A DNA stretch of 64,000 nt, taken from contig OY292278.1 in NCBI GenBank assembly GCA_958496175.1, forward strand, positions 15,996,001-16,060,000. The letters are read 5' to 3'. The notes under the pieces are model-generated. The model ran no database searches, had not been told where the DNA came from, and worked only from the letters and a program-made list of their open reading frames with translations. The first letter of the stretch is position 1. Each line of letters starts with the position of its first letter. Origin of the DNA: Sisyra terminalis (taxonomy: Eukaryota > Arthropoda > Insecta > Neuroptera > Sisyridae). Position numbers and translations under genes: made by a program. Positions 24,501 to 35,699 of the stretch are shown here, piece after piece.

Positions 24501-24745
24501 CATGGTGAATGCCAAAAATAACAAATTTTCGATCATAATAATAAATCAAAGAAATAAAATTGAAAAAACATTTAAATAAATCAAAGTAATGATGAAATAT
24601 AAACGTTTAATAATTTGCACAAATTATTTCAAATACGTCCGTTTTTGACAGCCAATACTAGTTTTCAGCTTCTGCCAAAACTATAGTAGATCACAACTTA
24701 AAGTATTGGATTACTACCAACGTTTACTTATTTGCATTTTTTTCA
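21560..24745. other. Intergenic, with one unrecognised GC-richer patch
   Basis: Mostly featureless. 22220-22690 is visibly GC-richer and has short broken + frames (for example QGHAKMIDPHIMPGNPNHDK), suggesting an old mobile-element or gene remnant that I cannot identify. Confidence 0.35.
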
Positions 24746-24832
24746 TTATTAATTTTTTTAAATAAGAAGACTATTCAGGTTGTTTAAGATCGTTTTTTTT
24801 TAATTTAATATTTTTATTATTCAATTAGCTAT

Positions 24833-24860
24833 GTTTCGTTACGTATCGTAACTTCATCAG
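24833..24860 (-). ncRNA. Hammerhead-ribozyme-like core (left arm, opposite strand)
   Basis: Mirror of 24982-25009: on the minus strand CTGATGA-A-GTTAC-GATAC-GTAAC-GAAAC. In a full hairpin transcript this would pair with the right-arm copy instead of folding by itself. Confidence 0.35.
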
Positions 24861-24981
24861 GCTTCTTGATTCACAAAAATAAAATATTTTCCATTTAAAT
24901 TCAATAAATAAAGATTTTTATTAATAATTCTTATTTATTGAATTTAAATTGAAAATATTTTATTTTTGTGAATCAAGAAGC

Positions 24982-25009
24982 CTGATGAAGTTACGATACG
25001 TAACGAAAC
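24982..25009 (+). ncRNA. Hammerhead-ribozyme-like core (right arm)
   Basis: CTGATGA is followed by a single A, a 5-bp perfect hairpin GTTAC-GATAC-GTAAC, then GAAAC. This is the conserved core (CUGANGA, stem II, GAAA) of a hammerhead. Penelope-like elements are known to carry such motifs in their terminal repeats. Stems I and III and a cleavage triplet were not established, so activity is unproven. Confidence 0.4.
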
Positions 25010-25124
25010 GTAGCTAATTGAATAATAAAAATATCAAATTAAAAAAAAACGATCTTAAACAACCTTAATTGTCTTCTTATATAAAAAAATAAAAGCTGAG
25101 ATCTGAATTTTACCATCCATTCAT

Positions 25125-26835
25125 TATTAATATTTAATTATCCGAAAAATTCTTTATTTAATTCAGCTCTAAGTTTCAAAGCAGAATTTGATACCCTCAA
25201 GTTGAATAAAGTTAGTCAAGGCTTTAGAATTCGACTTCTAATGAAAAAAATAAAGCAAGCTGGAAATAATGCAAATTACGAACTTAATTATTTTATAAAA
25301 ATAGAACCCTTAAACTAACGCATGAGAAATAACTACCATATTTAAATAAGATTGTGCTTTGACCAAAACTATTGAGTAAATTGTAGAAATAATTAAAGTG
25401 CGAAAATTGATAAAATTGCAATAAATAGAAAGCAAAATTAATAGATAAAAGGAAAAGTTATTACCCCAAATATTTCCAGAGATGTATCTATATTATTGTC
25501 CTAAATAACTCAACAAGAAAACTACCATTTGAATGGAAAAGAATAACAAAAGTCAATCACGTAAGGAAAATTTAATGATCGATTAACACCAATAAAGCTC
25601 TTGAAAATCAACATAGAAGTTTAAGAAATACACAATAAGCCAAATAATATAATAAAGTCTATAGATGCGTGCTTGTCAATACTATACTGATATTTGCTGT
25701 GATGCATTCGAAATATTTTCGACTTTTTTCGAACAATAAATTATTTAGATATATTGTGTTATAAAATTTTCTATTATCCAAATGTCTTGCATTCTAAAAT
25801 CTAATATCCGGATGAAATAAATATACGATATCGAAGAACGGCATGCAATAATTTTACTCCACTTATTATAGATAGATATTTTTCGATATACAATACGGAA
25901 ATTTATTAATTAGTTACAACATATTTAAATTACTTTTTTATTTTTTGATTTAACAAAAAAAATAGTTAGATAACTTGCAAAAATGTCACCAAATCACTGA
26001 TCAAATTCAAAAATTCGATAGGTAAATGTTCCGGTATGAAAACTATTCACTTATTTCGCTAACAAAGACCGAATAGATATGAAATATACCTATAACAAAA
26101 TCACCCCAATCTACTTGTTTGACTATTGAGAATACAACCGGCTACTATAACAACCGACACAACTAACTTTTCACTTCCATCGACTAAGCGGAATGAAAGA
26201 ATGAAATTGTTTCATTCTTTTGCGTTCCCCTGCCAGAATAGGGAAACAAAAGGGTAGCAAAGTCATTCACGTTAGGGAAATCCAGGGAAGGAACATTATA
26301 ATAAATCTGTTATTTTTCTGTGACTAATGGATTAAAATTTTAGTAGATTAATCTTATAATGTAAATTTTACATATTGTTAGTGAAAAAATATGTCTTTAA
26401 TAAAATATTGAAAAGCAAAATCAAAAAAAAAAAATAAATATATCAAAGTATATTGAACCCATGATTCAATGAGAATGGTAAGACAAATATGTAAAATATT
26501 TTTACAATTGAATCACGTTAATTTTTAAAGTTTTATATTTTATAGTATTAAAATGAAACTAATAAGCTTTCGCTCCAAATTACATACACAGATATATATA
26601 TATTAACTCCTCCATATTAAATTCCCCTTTTTAATTTTAAGTCCCCAGTTTTCAAAATTGAAGAATTTTATCGACCATTTATCCAATTAATGATATATAA
26701 TGAGGACAAAAATATGGAACTTTCTGGAATTTGGTAATAACGAAGATGAAACATTTGTTAAGATAATATAAATATGGTGAAATTGAAAAGTTTAGATTTA
26801 CAAGAGGGAGAGACATCGGTTTATTGCAGAAATTT
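25125..26835. other. AT-rich non-coding
   Basis: Only a short perfect palindrome (AGAATGAAATTGTTTCATTC, 26194-26218 region) stands out. No gene or named repeat. Confidence 0.4.
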
Positions 26836-26841
26836 TTGAAT

Positions 26842-27210
26842 TTTAATTTTAATCTATATTTATAAAACCGTTCGGCCTGATGTAATGAGAATCAAAATAC
26901 AGCCAAAACTGCCGGTCGTAGAGCCGTGAAATTTGGAAAGTACATCCCTTATTTGACGTAAACAGCCCATAAGGACGAATTTTGGAAAAGTCCACCTCAA
27001 ACAGGATGAAATGGGGAGGCAAAACTTATAAATGGTTAAACGTAAAAAACGTTAAAAAATTTAATATTTTAATTCCAAATTTAATAATCAAAGTGCTGTT
27101 AAATACGAATCATCATCGTCGAATGAAATTGAATAGGTATTTGCTTCGATTTGAATTTGTCTGTTTGATTTTTAAATATTTCGCCGATTTGAATTTCCTA
27201 TCCCTATAGG
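26842..27210 (+). repeat. Interspersed repeat, copy A
   Basis: Contains TAATCTATATTTATAAAACC, CAAAACTGCCGGTCG, GTGAAATTTGGAAAGTACAT, TTATTTGACGTAAACAGCCC and a 3' part with AATCAAAGTGCTGTTAAATA. The phrase order (Y-rich tail, GAAATTTGG-x-A-x-GTAC-x-TCCCTTATTT, CCC-ATAAG) resembles repeats seen widely in insect genomes. The 3' part is shared with 55.37-55.55 kb. The open frame over it (26982-27209) is not a gene. Confidence 0.5.
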
Positions 27211-27214
27211 AAAA

Positions 27215-28865
27215 AAAAAATATGTAACATTTTATTAGAAACTATTATTTTTATATGTATAATGTTATCAATATATAATATTAAAAACATCGCTACCCTC
27301 AATTGGTGCTATGAAGTAACATCATGATAGCTTATAGGCCAAAATATGTAATTTATATTAAAAATTGGTTTCAAATCGTGGGTATGGAAACCACACATTA
27401 TAAAGCTTGATTTATAATTGGAACATCTTATAGTTGAAAAATATAACTACTCAAAATTCAACATATTTGAAATGTCTTCCAAATTATTAGCCACAAAATA
27501 ACTCGTTTAATTTCGAAATATACGGCTATCATCTTATTTAACACATTGTTTTTAGAAATTATAAATATTTATAACGAATTTCAACAATTGAAAGTAAATT
27601 TTATATAAAGGTTGAGTTTTCAGTTCTTTAACTTTTAAAACTAATCGACCAAAACTCCACTAAAATGCTTTTTATGAAACATTATTCTGTAAAAAACAAG
27701 TTTTCCATTTTCTGTAATTTCCTCCTTTTTAAAAACAACCTTCTGTTATATTTGGCGAGGCCAAAAAATTAACCCTTTTTATCAAAAAAAAAAATTATTC
27801 ATGATGAATAAAAACATTGTTTCTGGAATCCTTACTATAAATATTAAGAAGTTAATCATCGTAATTTTCAATTTTTAAGCCCAAAGCGTTTTTTTTTGTC
27901 AAAACTTTTGAAGAATTTCACAGTAAAAATTTTACAACACATATTTTTGTATAAAAAACATATTTCTGTATAAAATTGAAAATTTTACAAAAATCTTAGA
28001 TTGCAAATTTTCATTAAGCCAACTGTTTCCTTATAATCGAACTTTGAAAATCAAATATAATATGGCTAAATATATAAACAATTTCCAAGGCTCGTTTATA
28101 GGGAAACAGTTTATCTGCCGAAACTTTAATATTAAAATTTTTTGGTGTAATTCTTATGTTTGCAACTTTAAACTTGAATTGCTAAACTTGATTATTAAGT
28201 AATACGGAATATTTATGAAAATTACATTAACAAGCAATTTCTACAAAAACTTCTAAACATATTCAAGGGCTTCGAATTGTGCATTTCTTGAATAGTTGTC
28301 ATTCCATTAAGAGATGTTTATCTACCGAAATTTATGAATTGGAATTATGAGTATGTGTATGAAACTTTCCAGTTATTCTTTACTAGAATTTAATTATTAT
28401 TATTTTTGTTTCAAAACAATATTTTTAATATTTCATATTAAGTTTAGTACAATTAAGTTTCTTAATAACTATTATCATAATAAAAAAAATAATTCAGGAT
28501 ATCGTAGACCAAATTTATCAATGTTTTTCATGCAACGTGGCGTAATCACTTATCCAGTGGAATGATCGTACCTCATTTTATAACAAAAATATAAAGTTTT
28601 TAGAAAAATGTGCCAAAACTATGCATCCTGTGTAGTACTATGATAACTTTCTTTTAAAATTTTTTAAGTAGCACTGTAATTTTGGTTGTCATTTTTGTTA
28701 AATCTTATTCTTATTAAACGCTCCCTATTGTAATTTAAACGTAAAAATATGTAAGGGTATAGCATTAGTTCTGCAATATAGTAAAAGTGTTAATGAAATG
28801 CAATTGTTGCACTCCAAGACGAGTTTATCAAGCACCTGCATCTAAAAATGTATAGCAAGCCTTTG
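27215..28865. other. AT-rich non-coding
   Basis: No coding signal or repeat recognised. Confidence 0.4.
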
Positions 28866-28870
28866 GAACA

Positions 28871-28873
<3 letters not shown>

Positions 28874-28945
<72 letters not shown>
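28874..28945 (+). repeat. (TA)n microsatellite, about 36 units
   Basis: An uninterrupted AT/TA run lies directly upstream of the hAT-type element at 28.97 kb. Confidence 0.95.
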
Positions 28946-28948
<3 letters not shown>

Positions 28949-28970
28949 CATGACTAGCATAGGTATAGAT

Positions 28971-29785
28971 CAGAGGTGGGCAAACTTAATACTGGTATGA
29001 TCGACAATATTTTTTTCTTATTTATATGCGGTCGACTTCGGAAAATGGGATAAATAAAAAACAAATACATATTTAAAGGATTACATGGGTTTAATCGGGG
29101 GAAAAACGGTCTATGTTTCACAATTTTTTACGTATATAAAAATATAATATTTTATTTATGCTATTTACTGTCGGAAATATGTATGTTTGACAAAGAATTT
29201 CTGAAATTTTCGTAGAAAAAAAATCTCCGCCATTGCGACGTCATTTTTGGCGATCCTTCGGGAAAAAGATAACAGAAGTACTCAAGGCAGGATCAACCAT
29301 GAAAAAAAGTGAAGATGAAGAAAAATAAAATGTATTTTAATTAAGACCGTTGAGGTCTTAAGCCAAAACTTAAACGAAGGAAAAAAGAAGTGAAAAATAT
29401 ATTTTTGGTTAATTTTTTTATGAAAAAATGCAAATTTCGGTGCTACTTGCTTTATATTTATTTTTTAATAGTTGTAATTGAAAAAAACACCATCGCCCAA
29501 GTTCATATGAGTTGAGTATTTTTCGAGAAATCTTTAAAACAGACCAATTTCCGAATCTATTACTTGGACCAACTTAAAAATTTAGAACCATATTGTAGAA
29601 ATGTTATATAAATTGATACGACAATAAATAATTGATTTTTGTAGCTGTGGAACCATGGTTTCTTCTTATAGAGATAATAAGTAGAAAGAAGTATTAGAAA
29701 CTGTATTTGGGAATCAGTAATATTCGTTGTAGAATAGATGCGTGTGTAATTTAAAATTCAAGTTTCGACCGTTTGCCCACTTCTA
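28971..29785. mobile_element. Non-autonomous hAT-type element (815 bp)
   Basis: Ends CAGAGGTGGGCAAAC and GTTTGCCCACTTCTA are the classic hAT terminal inverted repeat. Flanks GTATAGAT (28963-28970) and GTAAAGAC (29786-29793) match at 6 of 8 bases, consistent with an aged 8-bp target duplication. The interior has no open transposase frame. Confidence 0.8.
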
Positions 29786-29799
29786 GTAAAGACTAAGTT

Positions 29800-30955
29800 T
29801 TCTCAAAAAAAATAGATTTTATTTTTTTCCTCCACACTAATTTTTTGGGGTATAGTTAAGCTTTTCTCAAAATGGCCAATATTCAAAAAAAAATTTTTTT
29901 ACAGAAAATATTACTTTAGGACATTCCTGATTATTTCCATGGTATCAGAAGGGATTTTAATTTATTATTCATACAAAATAAAATATCTTAATCACCATCT
30001 CGTTTACCACAGGACCCAACTAAAAATCGTAAAAATGATTGCAAATTTTGCAAAATTCATAGGGTTGTCATTTTGTTTATAATTTTAATTGTCGAATTTT
30101 GGTGTATTGTGTAGAATTCACATGTACTACTCTATCAAATATATCAAATAAAGTATCAATCATTTCAATATCTATTCTTAGCGAAACGCTAGAGCCCTTT
30201 ACGTACAAATAATAAATTGTAACATAAAACAGTTTTGATTTTGGATGGCTAATTGGCTACTAATCAAAAAATCTGCAATTAAAAAAAACAAATGACGGTG
30301 GTTTAGTAGTTTAAGTACCCCAAAGATTATTATATGATAATTATTTTATGATTAGCCGATCCCATGTGTTGATTTCATATGGAATGATTCAAAAACCAAA
30401 TATTCATATCATTAGGTTACTCTTGAAAACCACAAACTCAACTTCAATTTTAAATGAATTGTAGACAAGTTTAGTAAACTTAATATTTTTATTTAGATTT
30501 AAGAGTCATCAATTCCCAAACAGTGTATCTAAATGTTGAAATAAAATGCACCTAAATATTGCATGTCAAATGCAATGAAAGCAATTTGTGGTGCACAAGA
30601 TTTAGTCTTAATAAAACGTTGTACACATTTGTAATTCTACTGCAATGCTAATGTATCATTTAACTTTCAACTGTCTAATAAGATAGATTTATTGTTATAT
30701 AGTAAAATTCAATGTGTTTTGGGGGAAAAAAATTGGCTAAAAACATTAACCTAAATTTTTACAGTGGTTTCATATTTGGAGGGTTAAAAGTTCGAATTTC
30801 GTTGAGCTTTTGTGCCAAGAGGTCAGTCAGTGACATATTTTCTTTGTGCTACTGACCTGGTACCACTTACCGGAGTTACCTACTATCTCAATTGTGCAAT
30901 TTTTGCTTTTATTTTAAATCCAACCGAAATCATTGAGTTGTAATGGAATCAATTT
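29800..30955. other. AT-rich non-coding
   Basis: No feature supported. A second GTAAGTGGTACC (minus strand, about 30865-30878) resembles the donor of the exon at 31.37 kb and may mark another decayed exon copy. Confidence 0.3.
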
Positions 30956-30963
30956 TGACTTAC

Positions 30964-31151
30964 TGAAGTTTAATTGTCGGTCTTTGCCACCATTCAATTG
31001 CATACACCATTCCGATTGCCTTCAACTGCTTTGTAACTTGTTTAAGTGGTACACTTGTCAAGCGCCGCTTTTTGATTCTTTCACGCACTTTCTTGGCTTT
31101 TTCCTCTTTTTCTTTTTGGGTCACCCGTTTAATTTTCTCTAGTTTCCCCAT
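30964..31151 (-). CDS. Short coding exon, basic protein, paralogue 2 of a tandem pair
   Basis: Reads from ATG 31151 (MGKLEKIKRVTQKEKEEKAK...) to a canonical donor CA|GTAAGT at 30964/30963; the in-frame stop lies inside the donor, so the chain must continue in another exon. The N-terminal half is strongly Lys/Glu/Arg-rich and helix-forming; the C-terminal part is TKQLKAIGMVYAIEWWQRP, then TIKL. Its C-terminal 22 residues match paralogue 1 (31365-31597) at 11 positions, including both Trp, and the donor sits at the same codon. The family is not recognised. An upstream in-frame ATG at 31208 is possible. Downstream exon not identified. Confidence 0.45.
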
Positions 31152-31364
31152 TTTGTTCTTAGTTTCTAAATTTTTGTGATTTTGACTTAATTTCCCACTA
31201 AAACCCAAAATTGGCCAAAATTTCCCCTAAACCGGTCGAAATAATACAATTCTCTAAACAACTTTCATTGTCATGAAAACCATGGATGTAAAGCACTCTA
31301 AGTTTGCACCCAATAGACTTAGTAAAAAGGCTGTATGGAAATAAATCGTTAAAGTACCACTTAC

Positions 31365-31597
31365 TGGAATTTAATACAACGCCGATGCCACCATTGTGAT
31401 GCAAACTGGATTCCAATTTGTTGCAGTTGCTTGTCGGATTTTTTGAAGTTTTGTGACATCCTTGAGACTAGGCTTCTTTTCGCTTTAACTGGTGCACTTG
31501 TAGGACGACGGCATTTTAAGTGCATACTAGACTTTGGCGATAAGTGGCGTGTATTAAGCTTTTCTGTACTCACTTGAATTTTGCGTTGGCGTGCCAT
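31365..31597 (-). CDS. Short coding exon, basic protein, paralogue 1 of a tandem pair
   Basis: Starts at ATG 31597 (MARQRKIQVSTEKLN, A at -3) and ends at the donor CA|GTAAGT at 31365/31364. The body is Arg/Lys/Ser-rich (CRRPTSAPVKAKRSLVSRM) and ends DKQLQQIGIQFASQWWHRRC, then IKF. The tail and donor match paralogue 2, only 214 bp downstream, pointing to a tandem duplication. An acceptor-like CCATACAG about 34 bases after the donor would open a frame to 31198, but such an intron is shorter than usual for insects. A small basic nuclear (chromatin-type) role would fit the composition but is a guess. Not recognised. Confidence 0.45.
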
Positions 31598-31740
31598 TAT
31601 TTTAAATTTGGGAATATTTTAAAATTTGAAATTTTAATCCAAAATCATAAACCGAAACAGTTTCCAAACTAAATGCCAAAAAAGCTTGTCAATAATTTAC
31701 ATGGCAACATGTGTATTAAAAAATACAATCAAACTTTGTA

Positions 31741-32138
31741 AGGGCCTATATTTTCACGTCTTGATATTGAAATTTATCATCTAGATAAAACTTTATCCGG
31801 AAAGTCAAGAAAACATACGAATGTTCACTTAAGAATAGTGATAAATGTAGGAGTTATCTGCCTGAGTAATTTTTATTTATCTAAGATCTATTATTTTCAC
31901 TCATAGGTAGAAAGAACAGATCTATAAGGAAGCTATTAACTAGATAAAAATGCACCTGTTAGATAAACCCTACACATTTATTCTACACAAGTTACTGTAA
32001 TTCATAAGTGAAAGGACTCATATTTTCTATACCTTCCGGATAAAATTTTACCAAGAAAATTAATGGCACTATCTAGATGTAAAAGTACCTACCCTTAAAG
32101 ATATGCTCCATCTATCCATGAGTGAAAATATTGGCCTT
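31741..32138. mobile_element. Tc1/mariner-type MITE (398 bp)
   Basis: AGGGCCTATATTTTCACG at left and GAGTGAAAATATTGGCCTT at right are inverted ends beside TA on both sides (31739-31740, 32139-32140). Internal repeats of the motif TTTTCACTCAT(A) and TATCCGGA are also inverted (TTATCCGGA 31793; TCCGGATAA 32035). No ORF. Confidence 0.7.
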
Positions 32139-32162
32139 TAGACTGAAGAGTTATATGTATAT

Positions 32163-33133
32163 TAGACAGGGCCAAAAAAATCAATTATTTTTTTTTTTTG
32201 AAAAGTATATCGAAAATATTGTTCAAGGTAACAAAAACAAAATATCGGGAAGGTTTGAGCCCTTGAAATTAATATAAAGGGGTCTATCATCTTTAATTTC
32301 GATTTTTAATTTGTGCTTTTATTTTTGCGTCAATGTTGTCAAACTATCAAGGTAAAAACAATATCTGCACATATATTTATAGAAAATTAAATTCCCTACA
32401 AAAAACGTTTCTGTAAAAATTTTTGCTAGACACGCCGTTTCCGAATAATCAGATTTTAAACATTGATATGATTTTTTGATTTATCTTCTTTATTTTGGAA
32501 TTTTGTAACTAACAAACAAATAAATATATAGATATGAACAATATAGATTCTTGAAGGGAATTTAATGATCTACAAAAAAGGTGTCTTAACGGTTTTATAT
32601 AAAATCACTCTTTCAAAATTGGTTCAACAACGAAAAAAACAATAATTTAATTTTTCCTTTAACTTTAATTGTGAATAACTTTTGAAAAAGTGATTTTATG
32701 TAAAAACGTTAAGAGACCTTTTTTATAGAACATTAAATTCACTTTAAGAATCTATATTGTTCATTATTATATATAATTATTTGTTCGTTAGTTACAAAAT
32801 TCCAAAATAAAGAAGATAAATCTAAAAATTATATCAATGTTTAAAGCTTCATTATTTGGAAACGGCGTGTCTGTCAAAAATTTTTAAAGAGACGTTTTTT
32901 GTAGGAAATTTAATTTTTTATAAATATATGTTCAGATAATTTTTTTTGCCTAGATAGTTTGACAGCATTGACGCAAAAATTAAAGCACAAATAAAACATC
33001 AAAATTAAAGATGATAGACCTCTTAATATTAATATTAAGAGCTCAAACCTTCCCGATATTTTTTTTTTGCCACCTAAACAATATTTTCGATATACTTTTA
33101 AAAAAAAAGAATCGATTTTTTTGGCCTAGTTTA
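32163..33133. mobile_element. Large palindromic element, 971 bp (palindrome family, copy 2)
   Basis: Same layout as 4603-5559, in the same order: GGGCCAAAAAAATC ends, GGGAAGGTTTGAGCCC, ATTAAATTCCCTACAAAA, AGACACGCCGTTTCCGAATA, centre near 32645, then the mirror image. Flanks ATGTATAT (32155-32162) and ATGTAAAT (33134-33141) match 7 of 8, fitting an 8-bp target duplication. Confidence 0.88.
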
Positions 33134-33141
33134 ATGTAAAT

Positions 33142-34100
33142 GTATCAATTTATCGATCAATTTTTAATCGAATTGTTAAGTTGGTTAAGCATTCGTTATT
33201 GGAACTTAATCATTACGAACTTAAAATGAACTTTGCAATACACAATATCTGTAATCTCATTTCAAAAACTTTGGTTAAAAACGTTCTATAGACCCTTATC
33301 AATCAAAAACTAAAATAAAGACTCAATCTATCGAAATTTTTGATTATGACTTTAAATTTTTAGAAAAAGGAACCATAGTGTTCGGAGTAGCGGATTTATG
33401 AAACTTCAAAAAATTAGATAGGAAATATCAAAGAAGTTTCCATTGTACTGCAAAAAATAGAAAAAAAATAATGCGTTAAAACGATAAAATACCTAACAAG
33501 GGTCCCTAAAGAGAAGGGGGACGAATTAGCTGAATTAAAAAAAAATCCAACGGCCGAAATTGATACCTGTTATATAAATCAACGATGAAAAACCATTTTA
33601 ATAATTTATGAATTTTTAGTTTATTTAGTGTACTAATTTCAAAAATCACAATCAAAATCCATACCATCATACCACCAATTTGTTACATTTTAATATTGAA
33701 TTAAAATAAAATTGTATTTATTATTTTCATATTTTTATTTGATGATGTAAATTGTAAGTAGATGTTCCAGTTTTTAATTATTCGTCTTCTTTTAATCAAA
33801 AATCATGATATTTACCTGTTTTTTCACTGAATCATTAAACTTAGCTTGTGAAAAGCATTATGGTATTAAGTAAACAAAAACAAAGCTAAATTAATTGATT
33901 TTAGACTAAAAAAAGAATAATAATTTAAAGCTGGAGTATCCATTTAGGTAGCAAAAGGATTTGGTTTACCGCCTTATTATTGGATGTTTAATGAATGTAT
34001 TCGGTGTTGAGATTGTTTAATTTTGGCATGGAGAACCAAAAACTGTTTAAATTCAAATCGAAGTTACCAAATAATGTGTTTTTGATTTGGTTCATGATTT
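33142..34100. other. AT-rich non-coding
   Basis: Nothing recognised. Confidence 0.4.
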
Positions 34101-34106
34101 TGAAGG

Positions 34107-34272
34107 TCTCCTACTGGGGACCAAGTGATAAAGATGGCCGCTTCAAAAATGTTAGGTGTTGGGTTCGAATCTCATATAGAACAGTTTTTTTATATTTTTT
34201 TCATTAACGGATTTTTATTAACCCTCGAGTTGCTAAAGACCTCAGTAGTTAAAAAGCAACGGTTAATGAAAA
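34107..34272 (+). repeat. tRNA-derived SINE, copy 2
   Basis: Best-preserved promoter of the three copies: a box-A-like CAAGTGATAAAGATGGCCGC, then box B GGTTCGAATC, followed by the family body TTTTTTTCATTAACGGATTT, AACCCTCGAGTTGCTAAAGA and CCTCAGTAGTTA, and an A-rich end. Confidence 0.75.
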
Positions 34273-34279
34273 AAAAAAA

Positions 34280-35035
34280 TCCAAGAATCCTTATTTTTTT
34301 ACATAAATCCGAGTTCTACTTTGTTTTTTTATATTTATAAATGCGTTTTTACTATTATTCAACAATGCCAACATATATTGTGGTTGATTTTCGACAAAAA
34401 TTAATAAAAAACTTTTCCTTGGTCTTCTGTAAAGTATATTTGTGTATATGAATATATTAAATATAAGATCATGTATAATTCTAAGCAGGAATGCCAGGGA
34501 ATTTTATCAAAAATATTTTGAAAAATCTAATTTACCAGTATTTTTGGTCAAAGCAAAAAAAACCATTGCTGAGACTACAGTGGAGCTTTAATAAAGCTTT
34601 AGCGCAGATCGCTGATTTTAAATTCTACCGATAGAGTAGGAATCGTTGGAAAACCAATTCAAGTTTTTCTTTTACTTTTCTTGATAGACGCTAGATGTAA
34701 GTATTTGCCAAAACTGTTTGGTTTTCACTAATCGAAGAAATAAAATGAAATAAAATAATGAAAAAACTAATTTTAAATTGGAATATTTATACACATAAAA
34801 CATTAAAATAAAAATTAAACGTACCCATTATTACCAACTTTAATTTTTGAATACTAATAATGTATTTTAAATTAAATAACGCAGAAGTTAATTAAGAGTA
34901 TTACAGTCTAATTAACTACTTATACGATTTTTATGTTGAAATAATTTTTTGTATTTATTTGATCAAAATTGTTCAACTTGGTATTTAAATTGATATTTTT
35001 TTAAAATTTTCAATTTTCATTTAATTTCCATTGTT
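34280..35035. other. AT-rich non-coding
   Basis: Nothing recognised. Confidence 0.4.
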
Positions 35036-35044
35036 GTTATTGTA

Positions 35045-35560
35045 CCAAAAAAAATACAAGGGTGGTTTTTCTTGCCACTATTCAAGCAATTTTCGATTAT
35101 AAGGATTTTCTAATATACTTGTTGAATGAATTTATTGATTCAAGGTACAAATCCTCGGAATTAAGAAAACCCAAATTTAACAAATATGGTTTAGTATAAG
35201 GGCCAAAAATATCATTTGATAGGGGCCCCATTTTTTTGAAAGGATAAATTGTCATGATGGATTTCGGTAGAAGACAATCTTGAGAATACTATTGCGAAAC
35301 AACTATTGCCCTGTATAAAGAAGAACCCTAAATCCACTTTCATAATACCAAAAGACCATTTTTCAAGAGCAAAAAAATAAAGTGGTGATTTTTCTTGGTA
35401 ATTTTCGTGTATTTAAAGATTCTCAAATTATTTCTGGCATCATATTTTTTTGTTAAAGAAAAAACTTCCTGGAACCGAGAAGTCTGAACTTCAAAAAATT
35501 GTCCCATAATGTGACAAAAAATACTAGAAACAAAGCATTTTCTATCACAAAACGTAGTGC
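35045..35560. repeat. Degenerate two-copy repeat upstream of the 345-bp array
   Basis: CAAGGGTGGTTTTTCTTGCC.. (35057) and ATAAAGTGGTGATTTTTCTT.. (35378) open two related stretches that both continue with ATTTTCG, a TTTAAAGATT/ATAAGGATT word and a CTAATATA/CTCAAATTA word, about 320 bp apart. Could be a decayed edge of the tandem block that follows. Confidence 0.35.
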
Positions 35561-35699
35561 TTTCTATATGGGATAATATCGATTATGGCGATTTTCGGGA
35601 TTCGTCGACCAAATGATCGTCGATTTAATAAAAAAAAACGAATATTTTTATCTAATTTTCCGATGAAATTCATACCATTGCTGCATTACGTTACGATAA

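Larger units (their letters stand above)
24752..25119. mobile_element. Foldback element, copy 1, probably Penelope-like-derived
   Basis: Near-perfect inverted arms of about 150 bp run from AAATAAGAAGACTATTCAGG through TTAGCTATGTTTCGTTACG and CTTCATCAGGCTTCTTGATT and back, around an ATTTTTATTAATAATTC centre. The right side continues with AAAAGCTGAGATCTGAATTT, also present beside the copies at 51.1 and 52.65 kb, so the element extends past the palindrome there. Each arm contains a CTGATGA-hairpin-GAAAC motif. No ORF. Confidence 0.75.
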
